From contig NZ_JONK01000001.1 of the NCBI RefSeq assembly GCF_000711885.1, forward strand, positions 395,730 through 459,729: a DNA stretch of 64,000 nucleotides, written 5' to 3'. The first letter of the stretch is position 1. The number at the start of each line of letters is the position of its first letter. Shown here in pieces: positions 27,614 to 38,320 of this stretch. The translations under genes were made by a program, and so were the position numbers. The notes below the pieces were generated by a model, which saw only the letters and a program-made list of their open reading frames with translations, did no database searches and had not been told where the DNA came from. Origin of the DNA: Chromobacterium haemolyticum DSM 19808. GTDB taxonomy: Bacteria > Pseudomonadota > Gammaproteobacteria > Burkholderiales > Chromobacteriaceae.

Positions 27614-29305
27614 TCAATGACGGGGCGCATGGCCCGCGGGGACGCGGCCGGCGGCGCTGGTTTCTCCTCTTTGGGGAGCGGGGGCGGCATGGAAACGCTG
27701 GATCTGGGCGTGTACTTGGTCCGCATGGCCGCGGCTGTCCGCCGAGATGGCGGCGAGCTCTTCCACCAGGCTGGCGTTTTGTTGGGTGGCGGCGCTCAGT
27801 TGCTGGATGGTGGCGTTGATTTGGCCTACGCCTTGCGCCTGCTCATTGGCGGCGATGGCGATTTCCCGGATGAGGCTGGCAGTTTTTCCGCTGGAAGCGA
27901 CGATGGCGGCGAGTTGCGCGCCGGCCTGCCCGGCAAGCTGAACGCCGCTTGTGGTCATGCCGCTGATTTCCCTGGCGGCTACCTGGCTGCGTTCCGCCAG
28001 CTTGCGCACTTCCTGGGCCACGACGGTGAAGCCGTTGCCTTGCGCGCCGGCGCGGGCGGCCTCGATGGCGGCGTTGAGCGCCAGCAGGTTGGTTTGGTAG
28101 GCGATGTCGTCGATTACCGAGATGTGTTCGGCGATGCGCTCCATGCTGCGCACGGTGCGTTCGACGATTTCGCCGCCCTGGCGGGCGTCGTCCGCGGCCT
28201 GGGCCGCCATGGTTTCCGTGAGCGTGGCGTTGTGGCTGCTTTGGTTGATGGCGGAGGAGATCTGTTCCAGCGAGCAAGCGGCCTCGGCCAGGCCGGCCGC
28301 CTGTCCGCTGGTATTGAGGGAGAGTTGCTGGGAGCTGTGGCTGATCTGGGCCGACATCATCGACAGATGGCCGGCGCCGCGCTGGGAGTCCGCTATCGCG
28401 CGGCTGAGCGTGGTGACGGTCTGGAGTATGGCCTCCGCCAGGCTGTCCGCCGGGTAACCGCCCGGCGGGGCGGCGGCGGCTAGATCGCCTGCGGCCACCG
28501 CCCGCATCAGTTGGGTGACGCGCAGCGGCTCGTCTCCCAGCATGGCGAACAGGCGGCGGTAAATGCTCCAGAACATCAGCAGACCCAGCGCGCAGCAGGC
28601 CAGCATCAGCCCGATGACGATGGCCAGCCATAAGCCGGCCTGGGTTTGAGCCTGGGCGACGGCTTGGTTGGTGCGCTGTTCCATCAACTGATAGAACGCG
28701 TCAACCGGCTGCATGATGGCGGCTTTGTCCAGATGATATTGACGGTCATGCAGGATGCGTCTGGCCAGCTCGGGGTCGGGCGGCCCTTGCCGGGTGAAGC
28801 CGCCCTGGCCGTCGGCGAAGCGCCCCTTCATCGCGTTCATCGCCACGGTTTCGGTTTTGACCAGACGATCCGAATTGGCCTGGGCCAGCCCGAGCTTGTC
28901 GAATTCCTGCTGAGTGAAACCGGCCTGCCGCATCAGCTGTTGCAGGGGGACGGCCGGGCCGTCCGGCTGCGGCTTGCTGTCGTTAGCGGCCATGAAGTCC
29001 CAATAGATGCGATTGTAGTGCTCAGGGCGCGGCAGCTGGCCGTTGCGGATGGCCAGCACGGCCCAGTATTGCCGTTCATAGCGCGGGTCCCCAGTTTCCG
29101 CGTAGGTGCGAACCAGGCGGGTGAGGTCGTCCGAGCTTTGTCGCAGCTCGTTGGCCAAGAGGTAGCTTTGATTGCGTTGCGATTCCACCTGGGCTTGCAG
29201 GCCCAACTCATGCCGCAGGCGCAGGGTGCAGAGCAGGAGCAGCAGCAAGAGCAGGGCGAAGACGCCGGCGCTGGCCGTCAGCAGGGATTTGATGCTCAGT
29301 TTCAT
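27614..29305 (-). CDS. Methyl-accepting chemotaxis protein, 563 residues
   Basis: TM1 is a very hydrophobic Leu run near residues 13-26. The ligand domain with [22 protein letters not shown] and [11 protein letters not shown] is paralogous to the next gene. The signalling tip reads [20 protein letters not shown] followed by [20 protein letters not shown], a variant also seen in enterobacterial-type receptors. The start at 29305 follows GGGAGG; the frame is open far upstream but that part is a shadow of the divergent cheA operon. No pentapeptide tail. Confidence 0.9.
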   Translation of the reverse strand: MKLSIKSLLTASAGVFALLLLLLLLCTLRLRHELGLQAQVESQRNQSYLLANELRQSSDDLTRLVRTYAETGDPRYERQYWAVLAIRNGQLPRPEHYNRIYWDFMAANDSKPQPDGPAVPLQQLMRQAGFTQQEFDKLGLAQANSDRLVKTETVAMNAMKGRFADGQGGFTRQGPPDPELARRILHDRQYHLDKAAIMQPVDAFYQLMEQRTNQAVAQAQTQAGLWLAIVIGLMLACCALGLLMFWSIYRRLFAMLGDEPLRVTQLMRAVAAGDLAAAAPPGGYPADSLAEAILQTVTTLSRAIADSQRGAGHLSMMSAQISHSSQQLSLNTSGQAAGLAEAACSLEQISSAINQSSHNATLTETMAAQAADDARQGGEIVERTVRSMERIAEHISVIDDIAYQTNLLALNAAIEAARAGAQGNGFTVVAQEVRKLAERSQVAAREISGMTTSGVQLAGQAGAQLAAIVASSGKTASLIREIAIAANEQAQGVGQINATIQQLSAATQQNASLVEELAAISADSRGHADQVHAQIQRFHAAPAPQRGETSAAGRVPAGHAPRH

Positions 29306-29389
29306 AGGCCTCCCGCCATGCTGCATTTGCCCTGTCCGCGCCGCCGCGCGCCAGGACTGGTTACTGTTTTGTATAAAACAATCTGTTTC

Positions 29390-29418
29390 TTGACTACTTT
29401 TAGTGTGGACACTTAAGT
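29390..29418 (+). promoter_or_regulatory. Possible promoter and dyad ahead of the STAS-cheA operon
   Basis: TTGACT (29390-29395) is followed 17 bp later by TTAAGT (29413-29418), a poor -10. Between them lies the dyad AGTGT-GG-ACACT (29402-29413). The spacer also carries TTTTGTATAAAAC (29367-29379), which could serve the divergent MCP operon. Confidence 0.3.
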
Positions 29419-29464
29419 AAAAACATTGAGTTAACACCCGCTTGGCGTTTGGTCTGGGGGCGGA

Positions 29465-29770
29465 ATGACCTTGCATGTCGAAATCGGCGAGGGTTGGGCC
29501 AAGGCCAGCCTGAGCGGCGAATTGAGTATTTACACGGCGGAGCAACTGAAAAGCGACTTGCTGCCGCTGCTGGCGCACGAGGCGGTGTCGCTGAGCTTTG
29601 CCGGGGTGACGGAGGTGGACGGCTGCGCGGTGCAATTGCTGCTGGCGTTTGGGCGGGAGTTGCGGCAGCTGGAACTGCTGGCGGACAACCCCTTGGTCAG
29701 CGAGGCGTTTCAGTTGCTGGGCGTGGCCTTGGCCGCGCCGCCGGCGGGAGGCGAGGATGGACTGGAGTAA
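29465..29770 (+). CDS. STAS-domain protein of the chemotaxis locus
   Basis: 101 residues, a single STAS (anti-sigma-factor-antagonist-like) domain: [18 protein letters not shown], then [22 protein letters not shown]. At the position where phosphorylatable STAS proteins have Ser or Thr (DSSG/DTAG) this one reads DGCA, so phosphorylation there is not expected. The gene overlaps cheA by 14 bp, and such STAS genes recur beside cheA in other bacteria. It may be a docking or regulatory partner of CheA. Confidence 0.8.
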   Translation: MTLHVEIGEGWAKASLSGELSIYTAEQLKSDLLPLLAHEAVSLSFAGVTEVDGCAVQLLLAFGRELRQLELLADNPLVSEAFQLLGVALAAPPAGGEDGLE

Positions 29771-31856
29771 GGCCAGGGCGATTTTCCTGGAGGAATCCCG
29801 CGAGCTGTGCGACGCGCTGGAAGGCGCGCTGCTGGACCCCGCGGCGTTTCCCTCCGACGCCGAAACCTTCAACCTGTTGCTGCGCACCGCGCACACCATC
29901 AAGGGCTCCGCGGGTACTTTCGGTTTCGACGCGCTGGTGGCTTTCGCCCATGCGATGGAGAGCGTGCTGGAACGGCTGCGCCGCGGCAAGCTTGCGTTGG
30001 GCGAAGACCTGGTCAGCCTGTTATTGAGCTGCAACGATCATTTACGACGAATGCTGGAGGCGGTGGAGGCATCCGCGCTGGATGCGGAGCCGGTTTGGCC
30101 GGATGGGGCCCCGCTGTTGCAGCGTTTGCAGCTGTTCCTGCTGGACGGGGCGGCCTGCGCGGTGGCAGGCGAAGACGCGCTGGACGCCGCCGCCACGCCG
30201 CTATGGCAATTGTCGCTGCGTTTTTATCCCGATTTGTTCCGAGACGGTTTTGATCCGTTGTCCTGCTTGCGCTTTCTCAGCCAGTTGGGCGTGCTGCGAG
30301 AGGTGGAGTTGGTCTGGCCCCCGCTGCCGGCCTTCGCGGAGTTGGAGCCGACGGATTGTTTCATCGGCCTGGAGTTGAGCCTGGAGTCCAAGGCCGGCCT
30401 TGAGCAGGTTCGCGATGCTTTCGAGTTTGTGGCCGAGGGCAGCTTGCTGGGCATCCTGCCGCCTCACGCGCCGCTGGCGGCGTTCCGCTCGCTGGCGGAG
30501 CGCCTGGGCGAGTCGATAGAGCCGCAGCTGTCGCGCTGGGTGGCGCGAGGGGCCTTGACGGCGGCGGAGGCGGAGCGGGTGCGCGAGGCGCCCTGGCGGG
30601 CGAGGGCGGAGAGCGAGGCGCGCGGCGAGCCGGGTGCGGCGACGGGCAGGGCGGCCCGCGGCGACAGTCACTATATCCGGGTGGAGGCCGGCAAGCTGGA
30701 TCGGCTGATCAACCGGGTGGGCGAGCTGGTGATTGCGTCCGCAGGCACCAAGCTGATTGCGCAGAACCGTTGCGACGCCGAGCTGTTGGAGTCGGTGGCC
30801 ATTATCAACACGCTGGTGGAAAGCATACGCGACGACGCGCTGACCTTGCGCATGGTGCCGGTGGATGAGGTGTTCTGCCGTTTCCCGCGCATGATGCGGG
30901 AGGTGTCGCGGCAATTGGGCAAATCCATACAGCTGACGATTCAAGGCGCGGACACCGAGATCGACAAATCCATGGTGGAGCGCTTGACCGATCCGCTGAT
31001 GCACTTGGTGCGCAACGCGGTGGATCACGGGCTGGAGACGGCGGCTGAGCGGCGGGAGGCCGGCAAGCCGGAAACGGGCAAGGTGACGTTGAACGCCTTT
31101 CACGACGCCGGATCGGTGGTGGTGGAGATCCGGGACGACGGCCGCGGCATAGACCGCGACAAGGTACTGGCCAAGGCGCTGGAGCGCGGTTTGCTGAGCG
31201 AGGGCCGCCAGTTGAGCGAGCAGGAAACCCTGCAGCTGATTTTCCTGCCCGGCTTTTCCACTGCACACGCTTTAAGCGATCTGTCCGGCCGCGGCATGGG
31301 TCTGGACGTGGTGAAGCGGAATATCGAGCTCTTGCGCGGCGAGATCGAAATCTTTTCCCTGCCGGGCCAGGGTACGACGTTCCGGCTGCGGCTGCCTCTG
31401 ACGCTGGCCATCATCGACGGCTTCCGGGTGGAGGTGAACGATTCGTCGCTGGTGATGCCGCTGGACATGATGATCGAGTGCGTGGACATGCCGGAGGAGG
31501 CCATGCGGCAGAACGCGCGTCAGATCAATGTGCGCGGCGATTGGCTGCCGTTCGTGTCCTTGCGCGAGCTGTTCAATCTGCCGCCGGCCGCGCAGCCGGA
31601 GTACGTGGTGATTGTGCACTACGGGGAAAACCGCGCTGGCGTGGTGGTGGACCGTTTGATGGGAGAAGTGCAGGCGGTGATCAAACCCTTGGGCGAGATT
31701 TTCCGATCGCTGCGCGGCATCAGCGGCTCCACTATCCTGGGCAACGGCAAGCCGGCGCTGGTGCTGGATATTCCGCAGTTGATTCATCACGCCTGCCGCC
31801 GCGAGCGCAGGCGGATTCGCCAGTCCAGCGAGGCGCAGGCGAGCGACGTTATTTAG
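29757..31856 (+). CDS. cheA: Chemotaxis histidine kinase CheA
   Basis: 699 residues. The HPt domain carries the phosphorylated His46 in [16 protein letters not shown] poorly conserved middle region (about 120-310) replaces a clear CheY-binding P2. The dimerisation domain follows, then the ATPase with N-box [13 protein letters not shown]1 DDGRGID and G2 [11 protein letters not shown]-terminal CheW-like domain couples it to receptors. The ATG at 29757 follows GGGAGGCGAGG and overlaps the STAS gene. It would phosphorylate CheB (here) and a CheY encoded elsewhere. Confidence 0.94.
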   Translation: MDWSKARAIFLEESRELCDALEGALLDPAAFPSDAETFNLLLRTAHTIKGSAGTFGFDALVAFAHAMESVLERLRRGKLALGEDLVSLLLSCNDHLRRMLEAVEASALDAEPVWPDGAPLLQRLQLFLLDGAACAVAGEDALDAAATPLWQLSLRFYPDLFRDGFDPLSCLRFLSQLGVLREVELVWPPLPAFAELEPTDCFIGLELSLESKAGLEQVRDAFEFVAEGSLLGILPPHAPLAAFRSLAERLGESIEPQLSRWVARGALTAAEAERVREAPWRARAESEARGEPGAATGRAARGDSHYIRVEAGKLDRLINRVGELVIASAGTKLIAQNRCDAELLESVAIINTLVESIRDDALTLRMVPVDEVFCRFPRMMREVSRQLGKSIQLTIQGADTEIDKSMVERLTDPLMHLVRNAVDHGLETAAERREAGKPETGKVTLNAFHDAGSVVVEIRDDGRGIDRDKVLAKALERGLLSEGRQLSEQETLQLIFLPGFSTAHALSDLSGRGMGLDVVKRNIELLRGEIEIFSLPGQGTTFRLRLPLTLAIIDGFRVEVNDSSLVMPLDMMIECVDMPEEAMRQNARQINVRGDWLPFVSLRELFNLPPAAQPEYVVIVHYGENRAGVVVDRLMGEVQAVIKPLGEIFRSLRGISGSTILGNGKPALVLDIPQLIHHACRRERRRIRQSSEAQASDVI

Positions 31857-31884
31857 CGCGCTTGCGCGCGCCGGGAGGTAGGCC

Positions 31885-33546
31885 ATGCAGTGGTTTCACA
31901 ATGCGCAGGTCAAGACCAAGCTGGGTCTTTCGTTTGGCGTGGTGCTGTGCTTTTTGCTGGCGCTGGGCTTTGTCAGCTACACCGCCACTGAGCGCATCAC
32001 TATGGTGATGGTGAACTTGTTCGATAATCAGCTGACGCCGATAAAAGATATCGGCAACGCGGCGCGCTACGCCATGGCGAGCAACCGCTCCTTGTACCGC
32101 TATATCGCCGAAACGGATACCAAGATGATGGACGCGGTGGAGCTGGAAATGGCGGGCTTTGACAAAAGCATGAACGCCAGCCTGGACACTTACCGCAAGA
32201 CGGATTTGACGCCGCCGGAGGTGGACGCGCTGCGTCGCTTTGACGCCGCCTGGGCTATTTACCAGCCCTACGCCACCGAGGTGAAACGGTTGTCTTACAC
32301 CGACCGCGGCGACGGCGAGAACAACAAGCTGGCGCTGAAGCTGATGGCGGAGAAGGGCTGGCCAGCCTTTCAGGCCGTAGACGCGGTGCTGACCGAACTG
32401 GTGAACCTGAACGCCAAGCTGGCCGACAACTCGTTGCTGGAAACCAAGGTCATCAGCACGGACGCCTTGCGGATGTTGGTGGGCATCGCGGTGGCGGCGG
32501 TATTGTTGAGCATCGCGCTGGGGGTGATGGTGACGCGCAGCCTGCTCAAGCAACTGGGCGGGGACCCCTCCTATACGGTGCAGGTGGTGAGCCGGGTGGC
32601 GGCAGGGGATTTGTCCGTGCCGGTGAAGCTGCATCCGGACGACACCTCCAGCCTGTTGTATTCGATCAAGTCCATGGCGCACCGATTGTCCGAGACGCTG
32701 TCCGAGGTTAGCGCGATGTCGGAGGCGATAGGCTCGGCGTCCGAGGAGGTGTCGTCCACCGCCAATTCCCTGGCGCAAACCTCGTCCGAGCTGTCGTCCA
32801 GCATTGAACAGACCAGCGCCTCGGTGGAGGAGATGGCGGCCACGGTGACGCAGAACGCGGACAATGCGCGCGTAACCGAGAGCATTGCGTCCAAGTCCGC
32901 GTCCAGCGCGACTCAGGGCGGCAGCGCGGTCAGCGATATGGTGCACGCGATGAAGGAGATCGCGTCGCGGATCACGGTGATCAACGATATCGCCAACAAG
33001 ACGGATTTGTTGGCCATCAACGCGGCGATCGAGGCGGCGCGCGCCGGAGAGCACGGCAAGGGTTTCGCCACGGTGGCGGTGGAGGTGAGAAAGCTGGCGG
33101 AGCGCAGCCAGGTGGCGGCCAGGGAGATAGGCGATCTGGCCAGCCGTTCCGTGAGCGTGGCGGAGAAGGCCGGCACGCTATTGCAAGAGATGCTGCCCGG
33201 CATAGACCAGACCGCCAGCCTGGTGCAGGAGATTTCCGCCGCCTCGCGCGAGCAGCGCTCCGGCATCGATCAGATCAACAGCGCGGTGACGCAGATCAGC
33301 AGCGGCATGCAGTCCTCGGCCACTTCCGCCGAGGAGTTAAGCTCCACCTCCGAGGAATTGAGCTCCGCGGCGATGCAGTTGCAGGAGCTGATGCAGCAAT
33401 TCAAGCTGCGCAATACCCGAGGGCGCAAGTCCCGCATGGTGCACATTGGTCACCTGCACGCCGGCAAGGCCGCGCCGCCGCCGCCGATGGACGACGATGA
33501 CGACCTGGACCTGAGCGTGGACGAGGACAAGTTCTCCAAGTATTGA
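31885..33546 (+). CDS. Methyl-accepting chemotaxis protein within the che operon, 553 residues
   Basis: TM1 near residues 13-33, a four-helix ligand domain with [17 protein letters not shown]2 near 192-212, HAMP, and a signalling tip [20 protein letters not shown] with [20 protein letters not shown]. This class resembles receptors encoded inside alternative che operons. After the methylation helix a tail of about 45 residues ends with a proline run and an Asp-rich stretch ([16 protein letters not shown]). GGGAGG precedes the start. Confidence 0.92.
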   Translation: MQWFHNAQVKTKLGLSFGVVLCFLLALGFVSYTATERITMVMVNLFDNQLTPIKDIGNAARYAMASNRSLYRYIAETDTKMMDAVELEMAGFDKSMNASLDTYRKTDLTPPEVDALRRFDAAWAIYQPYATEVKRLSYTDRGDGENNKLALKLMAEKGWPAFQAVDAVLTELVNLNAKLADNSLLETKVISTDALRMLVGIAVAAVLLSIALGVMVTRSLLKQLGGDPSYTVQVVSRVAAGDLSVPVKLHPDDTSSLLYSIKSMAHRLSETLSEVSAMSEAIGSASEEVSSTANSLAQTSSELSSSIEQTSASVEEMAATVTQNADNARVTESIASKSASSATQGGSAVSDMVHAMKEIASRITVINDIANKTDLLAINAAIEAARAGEHGKGFATVAVEVRKLAERSQVAAREIGDLASRSVSVAEKAGTLLQEMLPGIDQTASLVQEISAASREQRSGIDQINSAVTQISSGMQSSATSAEELSSTSEELSSAAMQLQELMQQFKLRNTRGRKSRMVHIGHLHAGKAAPPPPMDDDDDLDLSVDEDKFSKY

Positions 33547-33559
33547 GAGGAGCGCGGCA

Positions 33560-34102
33560 ATGAGAAACAGCGAGCAGCCGGCCGGCCAGGACAGCGGGGG
33601 CCAGAAATTCCATTGCGTCACTTTCATCCTGGGCGAGGATTTGTTTGGCATCCAGATCAACTTCATCCGGGAAATCATCGAGTTCGACGGCATCACCGAG
33701 GTGCCGATGATGCCCAATTTCGTGCGCGGCATCATCAATCTGCGCGGCGCGGTGGTGCCGGTGATCGATTTGTCGGTGCGCTTCGGCCGCGGCCAAACCG
33801 CCCTGAAGGCGTCCACCTGCGTGGCCATTTTGTCGCTGCCGGGACTGGAGGGCGGTTACGCGGACATCGGCATCCTGCTGGATTCGGTGTGCGAGGTGCT
33901 GGAGATCCCGCAAAGCGAGATCGACCCCTCGCCCAGCTTTGGTTCCAATATCCGCAGCGACTTCATACAAGGCATCGCCACCATCAATCAGCGCTTCGCC
34001 ATTTTGCTGAATGTGCGTCAGGCGCTGTCGGTGTCCGAGCTCAGCGAGATGGCGGAGGCGGTGACTCAACAGTTTCTGAGCGACGACATCGAGGCGCTAT
34101 AG
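33560..34102 (+). CDS. cheW: Chemotaxis coupling protein CheW
   Basis: 180 residues. A single CheW domain: FILGEDLFGIQINFIREIIEF, then VRGIINLRGAVVPVIDLSVRF, the standard five-stranded beta-barrel pattern linking receptors to CheA. The C-terminus has an acidic helix. AGAGGAGC precedes the ATG 13 bp after the MCP stop. Fourth gene of the operon. Confidence 0.95.
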   Translation: MRNSEQPAGQDSGGQKFHCVTFILGEDLFGIQINFIREIIEFDGITEVPMMPNFVRGIINLRGAVVPVIDLSVRFGRGQTALKASTCVAILSLPGLEGGYADIGILLDSVCEVLEIPQSEIDPSPSFGSNIRSDFIQGIATINQRFAILLNVRQALSVSELSEMAEAVTQQFLSDDIEAL

Positions 34103-34984
34103 ATGCTTGCCCTGGAGGAGTCGCTGCTTGCCACGCCCTTGCTGACGGACGGGGAGTTTTTCCAGCTGCGCCGCTTCATCTACCAGACCGCCGGCATCTC
34201 CATGCCGGTGAGCAAGCGTTCGCTGATTCAGTCCCGGCTGGCCAAGCGCATCCGCCATTTGCGCCTGAACAGCTATGCGGCTTACTGGCGCTTGATTTCG
34301 GACCCGGCCAACGAGGCGGAACGGCAATATGCGATCAATCTGCTGTCCACCAACGAAACCTATTTTTTCCGGGAACCTGAGCATTTTTTCTGGCTGCGGC
34401 AAAAAGCGACGCGCCTGCAGGGCAACGGCGAGTTCCGGGTGTGGTCCGCGGCCTGTTCCACTGGCGAGGAACCGTACACGGTGGCGATGGTTTTGGCGGA
34501 GGCGCTGGGCTTGCAGGGCAACTGGCGGGTGTACGCCTCCGACATCAACACCCGGGTTACCCTCCTGGCCCGGCGCGCGGTCTACTCGGTGGAGCGCGCG
34601 CGCAAGACTCCGCCGGAACTGTGGCGGCGTTATTTTCTGCGCGGCCGCGACGAATACGCCGGCATGGTGAGAGTGGCGCCGGCGCTGGCGAAGAAGGTGA
34701 GCTTCTCCAATTTGAACCTGCTGCACGCCTCTCACTTCGCCCATAGCCATTTCGATGTGATTTTCCTGCGCAATGTGCTGATTTACTTCGACGAGGCCAC
34801 CAAGCTGCGAGTGCTGCTGTCGCTGTGCGACAAACTGCGGCAGGGCGGGCATTTGATCATCGGACATTCGGAATCCATCCGGCACCTGACGCTGCCTCTG
34901 GCGCAAGAGGCGCCGTCGCGGTACCGGCTGGATTCTCACCTTGCGAGCGGAAGAATCGATGAGCATCAATGTTCTGATAGTTGA
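34103..34984 (+). CDS. cheR: Chemotaxis protein methyltransferase CheR
   Basis: 293 residues. An N-terminal helical domain is followed by the SAM-binding fold: NETYFFRE near residue 88, SAACSTGEEPYTVAMVL near 113-130, and FDVIFLRNVLIYFD near 220. It methylates glutamates of MCPs. The ATG directly follows the cheW TAG with no gap. Its 3' end overlaps cheB by 26 bp. Confidence 0.95.
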   Translation: MLALEESLLATPLLTDGEFFQLRRFIYQTAGISMPVSKRSLIQSRLAKRIRHLRLNSYAAYWRLISDPANEAERQYAINLLSTNETYFFREPEHFFWLRQKATRLQGNGEFRVWSAACSTGEEPYTVAMVLAEALGLQGNWRVYASDINTRVTLLARRAVYSVERARKTPPELWRRYFLRGRDEYAGMVRVAPALAKKVSFSNLNLLHASHFAHSHFDVIFLRNVLIYFDEATKLRVLLSLCDKLRQGGHLIIGHSESIRHLTLPLAQEAPSRYRLDSHLASGRIDEHQCSDS

Positions 34985-36029
34985 CGACTCCGCGGTGGCG
35001 CGCGAGATGCTGAGCCAAATGCTGGCCACCGCGCCGGACATCAAGCTGCTGGGCGCGTCGCCGGACCCCATTTACGCGATGAATCGGATGAAAATCCGCT
35101 GGCCGGACGTGATCATTCTGGATCTGGCGATGCCGCGAATGGACGGGCTGACCTTTTTGCGTCAGGTGATGGCGGAGCGGCCCACGCCGGTGGTTGTTTG
35201 CTCGGCCTTGACCACCGAGGGCGCGCGGGTGTCGCTGGAGGCGATGAGCGCCGGCGCGGTGTCCGTGTTGCTAAAGCCGCTGGTCAACGCGAAGACGAAT
35301 TTCGCCGAGAACGCCAAACGGCTGGTGGACGAGGTGTACGCCGCGGCGGGGGTGAGGGTGGAAGCGCTGAAGCAAGCGGCGCCGTCCGGCTATCCGGCGC
35401 CCAAGCTGACCGCCGACGCCATCCTGGACGCGCCGCCGGAGCGCCGCCGGCCGGCGCAGGGCACGGAGCGCGTCATCGCGCTGGGCGCGTCCACCGGCGG
35501 CACCCAGGCGCTGGAGTTCCTGCTGCAACGCTTGCCGCCGCACTGCCCGGGCATGGCGGTGGTGCAGCACATGCCTGAGGGGTTTACGTCTATCTTCGCC
35601 AGCCGCCTCAATGAACTGGCCCAGGTGGAGGTGAGGGAGGCGAGAAACGGCGACGTGGTCAGCGCCGGCAAGGTGTTGATTGCGCCGGGGGGCCAGCATT
35701 TGTTGCTGCACCGCCGGCAGAAACAGTTTGTGGCCGAGGTCAAGGGCGGGCCGCCGGTGTCGCGGCACCGGCCGTCGGTGGACGTGCTGTTTCGTTCGGT
35801 GGCCGTGAGCGCCGGGGCGAATGCGGTGGGGGTGATTCTTACCGGCATGGGGGACGACGGCGCGCGCGGCATGCGCGAGATGCACGACGCCGGCGCGCGC
35901 ACGCTGGCCCAGGACGAGGCCTCCTGCGTGGTGTTTGGCATGCCGCAGGCGGCCATTGCTCGCGGCGGGGTGGACGAGGTGATGTCTTTGGAGCGCTTGG
36001 CGAGGTTGTTGCAGGGTTTGCGCGCCTGA
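34959..36029 (+). CDS. cheB: Chemotaxis protein-glutamate methylesterase CheB
   Basis: 356 residues. A receiver domain with Asp55 in LDLAMPRMDG and a Lys in LLKPL is followed by a linker and the methylesterase domain with catalytic Ser178 (GASTGG), His204 (QHMPEGF) and Asp near 300 (TGMGDDG). It removes methyl groups from MCPs. The start at 34959 is chosen because the protein then begins MSINVLIVDDS; an upstream TTG is less likely. Last gene of the operon, its TGA at the edge of a short repeat copy. Confidence 0.95.
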   Translation: MSINVLIVDDSAVAREMLSQMLATAPDIKLLGASPDPIYAMNRMKIRWPDVIILDLAMPRMDGLTFLRQVMAERPTPVVVCSALTTEGARVSLEAMSAGAVSVLLKPLVNAKTNFAENAKRLVDEVYAAAGVRVEALKQAAPSGYPAPKLTADAILDAPPERRRPAQGTERVIALGASTGGTQALEFLLQRLPPHCPGMAVVQHMPEGFTSIFASRLNELAQVEVREARNGDVVSAGKVLIAPGGQHLLLHRRQKQFVAEVKGGPPVSRHRPSVDVLFRSVAVSAGANAVGVILTGMGDDGARGMREMHDAGARTLAQDEASCVVFGMPQAAIARGGVDEVMSLERLARLLQGLRA

Positions 36030-36060
36030 GAACCTGTTGACGATCGTAAACACGTTATGA
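36027..36060 (+). repeat. Intergenic repeat element, minimal form (copy 7)
   Basis: 34 bp: TGAGAACCTGTTGACGATC joined directly to GATCGTAAACACGTTATGA, sharing the central GATC. This is the two terminal repeats fused with no interior. The left end is the TGA stop of cheB. Confidence 0.8.
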
Positions 36061-36528
36061 GACCCCATGAGGCTGTTTGCCACCCGCCGGGCGTCGGGGA
36101 TACGCAGGGCCTGAAGATAGATACAGCGGCGATAGGTGTTTTTACGTAAACACCATGGTTTGCCGACGCTTATTTATAAAATATCCTTTAAAAACAAAGC
36201 GGGGCCGAGTCGCTTTATCTGGAGAAAAAGCGATTATGCACTTGCTATGTGCAAACTACCAAAGCCCCTCGCATTGATTCGCGTTTAATTGGCGTTATCA
36301 TCACTTTCCATATTCAGCGCTCGCCGCCGCAACGGGCCGCATGTCCCCGCGCGCCGCCGCCTGTCTATCTTTCCCCGCTCGCTCCGCACCACTTTGCGGC
36401 GTCGTCATCGCCTCTTGTCGATTACTGAATGATCCACTGCCTGGACTTGCGGCGCCGGTCCGGCGCGTCCCGGATACACCGCCGGCGGGGAGTTGTTTTT
36501 GGAATGAATGTCGAGGGAATGCATCCGT
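36061..36528 (+). other. Upstream region of the 545-residue MCP gene
   Basis: 468 bp without a credible gene. A hairpin GGTGTTT-TTACGT-AAACACC lies at 36135-36154. An AT-rich patch TTATTTATAAAATATCC is near 36169-36185 and a second small stem (AAAGCG/CGCTTT) near 36196-36216. The MCP promoter is probably in the AT-rich patch. No known riboswitch motif was recognised. Confidence 0.35.
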
Positions 36529-38166
36529 ATGAGTGTCTTGAACAAGGACTGGGGCTTGCGGGCCAAACTATCCGCCGCTTTTACTTTGGTGAGCTTGCTG
36601 ATTGTGGCGGTTTATTCGATCTACGCCTATCGCAGCACCGTGGACTCCGAAATGAAAGGCGTGGATCAGACCTTGCTGACCGCCGCCTACGCGGCGCGCC
36701 AGATGGTGGGCGAGAATTTCCACGATCAATTGCCGGACAGCAATCCCAATAGTCAGGTCACCACCAAGCAACTGACCGATTTTGCGAGGGACAGCGGCTT
36801 GGCTTACGCGTATTCCACCATTCAGCGCGGGGGCCGCGTGCTGTACACCAGTTCTTCCGCCAGCCCGAACGAGGTGAAGTCCGGCCAGTACCAGCAGTGG
36901 TTCCTGGCGGAATACAAGGATGTGCCGGCCGGCCTGGCCGCGGCCTTCAATAGCGGCAGCGTCCAGTACGAGGAGTACCAGGGCGAGTTCGGCCTGTTCC
37001 GTTCGGTGTTCGTGCCGTTCACCTCGGCCAGCGGCATGCGCTACGTGGTGGGGGTGGACACCTCCTTGCAAAAAGTGGAGGCCTTGCGCACTCAGGTGTT
37101 GTGGCAAAGCGGGGCGGTGGGCCTGGGTCTGTTGCTGATGTCCCAGCTGGTGGCCTTGCTGTTGGCCAATCGCATGGTGCAGCCGGTGAATGAGTTGAAC
37201 GTGGCCTTGCAACAGCTGGCCGGCGGCGACTGGAACCTGGCGCGCAGCATGCCGGTGCGCAGCCGAGACGAAGTGGGCCGAATCGCGTCTTCATTCAACA
37301 CCTTCATGGAGGCGCTGCGCCAGCGCCTGCTGGAGATCCGCGGCGAATCCGACGCGGTGCAGAGCGAGTCCCAGCACATAGATCAACTGGTGGGCGGCGT
37401 GGCCGCGCGTTCCGGTCAGCAGGCGGAAGACGTGCGCGGCAGCGCGGCGGCGGTGGAAGAGCTGGCGGTGAGCATCGCCCATGTCTCGGAAATCGCCGAG
37501 GACGCGGCCAAGCTGATGTCTTCGTTCGAAGGACAGACCCAGACCACGGTGCAATACATTCAGAACGCGGTGGAGGGCATGCGGACGGTGCAGCAGGAAG
37601 TGACCCAGCTGGCGGGCAAACTGGATCAACTGGATTCGCGCACCAATGAGATCAATATGATTGTGGCGGTGATCAAGGATATCGCCGATCAAACCAATCT
37701 CTTGGCTTTGAACGCGGCGATCGAGGCGGCGCGGGCGGGCGAACAGGGACGCGGTTTCGCGGTGGTGGCCGATGAGGTGCGCAAGCTGTCCGAGCGCACG
37801 GCCAATGCGACGGTGGAGATAGGTTCGATGATTGATTCCGTGCAGCAGGATTCCGCTTCCGCCATCTCCGGCATGCGCGCGGCGGTGAACCGCGTGGACG
37901 CCAGCGTCAATCACGCCGGCGAGGCCCAGGACACCTTGCAGGGCTTCTCGGTGCAGATTCAAGGCGTGTCGCGCGGCATGGGCGATATCTCCGCGGCGGT
38001 GCGCGAGCAGGCCAACGCCTCCCAGCACTTGGCCGGCAGTGTGGAGTCGGTCAGCAGCTCGGCCGAGGAAAACCGGCTTGCGGCGGAAGAAGCGCAGCAA
38101 GGCGTGGTCAATCTGTTGGAGCGCGGGGTGTCGCTGCGCGGGGTGGTGCAGCAGTTCACTCTCTAG
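36529..38166 (+). CDS. Methyl-accepting chemotaxis protein with Cache-like sensor, 545 residues
   Basis: TM1 near residues 17-36. A larger periplasmic domain (about 40-190) has [21 protein letters not shown] and a PAS-like beta part ending [10 protein letters not shown], suggesting a Cache fold unlike the four-helix receptors nearby. TM2, HAMP and a signalling domain with [20 protein letters not shown] follow. The start at 36529 follows GAGGGA; an ATG at 36508 is possible. The TAG stop begins a repeat fragment. Confidence 0.9.
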   Translation: MSVLNKDWGLRAKLSAAFTLVSLLIVAVYSIYAYRSTVDSEMKGVDQTLLTAAYAARQMVGENFHDQLPDSNPNSQVTTKQLTDFARDSGLAYAYSTIQRGGRVLYTSSSASPNEVKSGQYQQWFLAEYKDVPAGLAAAFNSGSVQYEEYQGEFGLFRSVFVPFTSASGMRYVVGVDTSLQKVEALRTQVLWQSGAVGLGLLLMSQLVALLLANRMVQPVNELNVALQQLAGGDWNLARSMPVRSRDEVGRIASSFNTFMEALRQRLLEIRGESDAVQSESQHIDQLVGGVAARSGQQAEDVRGSAAAVEELAVSIAHVSEIAEDAAKLMSSFEGQTQTTVQYIQNAVEGMRTVQQEVTQLAGKLDQLDSRTNEINMIVAVIKDIADQTNLLALNAAIEAARAGEQGRGFAVVADEVRKLSERTANATVEIGSMIDSVQQDSASAISGMRAAVNRVDASVNHAGEAQDTLQGFSVQIQGVSRGMGDISAAVREQANASQHLAGSVESVSSSAEENRLAAEEAQQGVVNLLERGVSLRGVVQQFTL

Positions 38167-38211
38167 AACCTGTTTACGATCTACCGCGCGTCGGCGAACT
38201 GATGAAAACGG
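38164..38211 (+). repeat. Intergenic repeat element, left-end fragment (copy 8)
   Basis: TAGAACCTGTTTACGATCTA followed by CCGCGCGTCGGCGAA matches the left third of full copies. The right part is missing and a terminator takes its place. The TAG is the stop codon of the MCP gene. Confidence 0.75.
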
Positions 38212-38236
38212 TTTCAGGTCGCCGCCGGCAAGCCAG

Positions 38237-38260
38237 CCGCCCTCCGGGGCGGTTTTCTTT
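38237..38260 (+). terminator. Intrinsic terminator after the Cache-type MCP
   Basis: CCGCCC (38237-38242) pairs with GGGCGG (38247-38252), followed by TTTTCTTT. It lies about 70 bp after the stop. Confidence 0.8.
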
Positions 38261-38289
38261 TTGTTCTTGAAATGACATTGACTTAAAAT
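38261..38289 (+). promoter_or_regulatory. Putative sigma70 promoter of the glycosyltransferase gene
   Basis: TTGTTC (38261-38266), a 17-bp spacer, then TAAAAT (38284-38289). The -10 has five of six consensus bases, the -35 three. It ends about 31 bp before the start codon and follows directly on the upstream terminator. Confidence 0.4.
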
Positions 38290-38320
38290 ACCTTGTCGCA
38301 ATAGCAAAAGGAGGCAGGCG

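Noticed and set aside
27614..30034. 806-codon frame for the 27.6-kb MCP gene
   Set aside because: The extra 243 codons are antisense to the STAS and cheA genes; the ribosome site and first transmembrane helix place the start at 29305.
36121..36230. c-di-GMP riboswitch before the Cache-type MCP
   Set aside because: The conserved GEMM core sequences are not present; only simple hairpins are seen.
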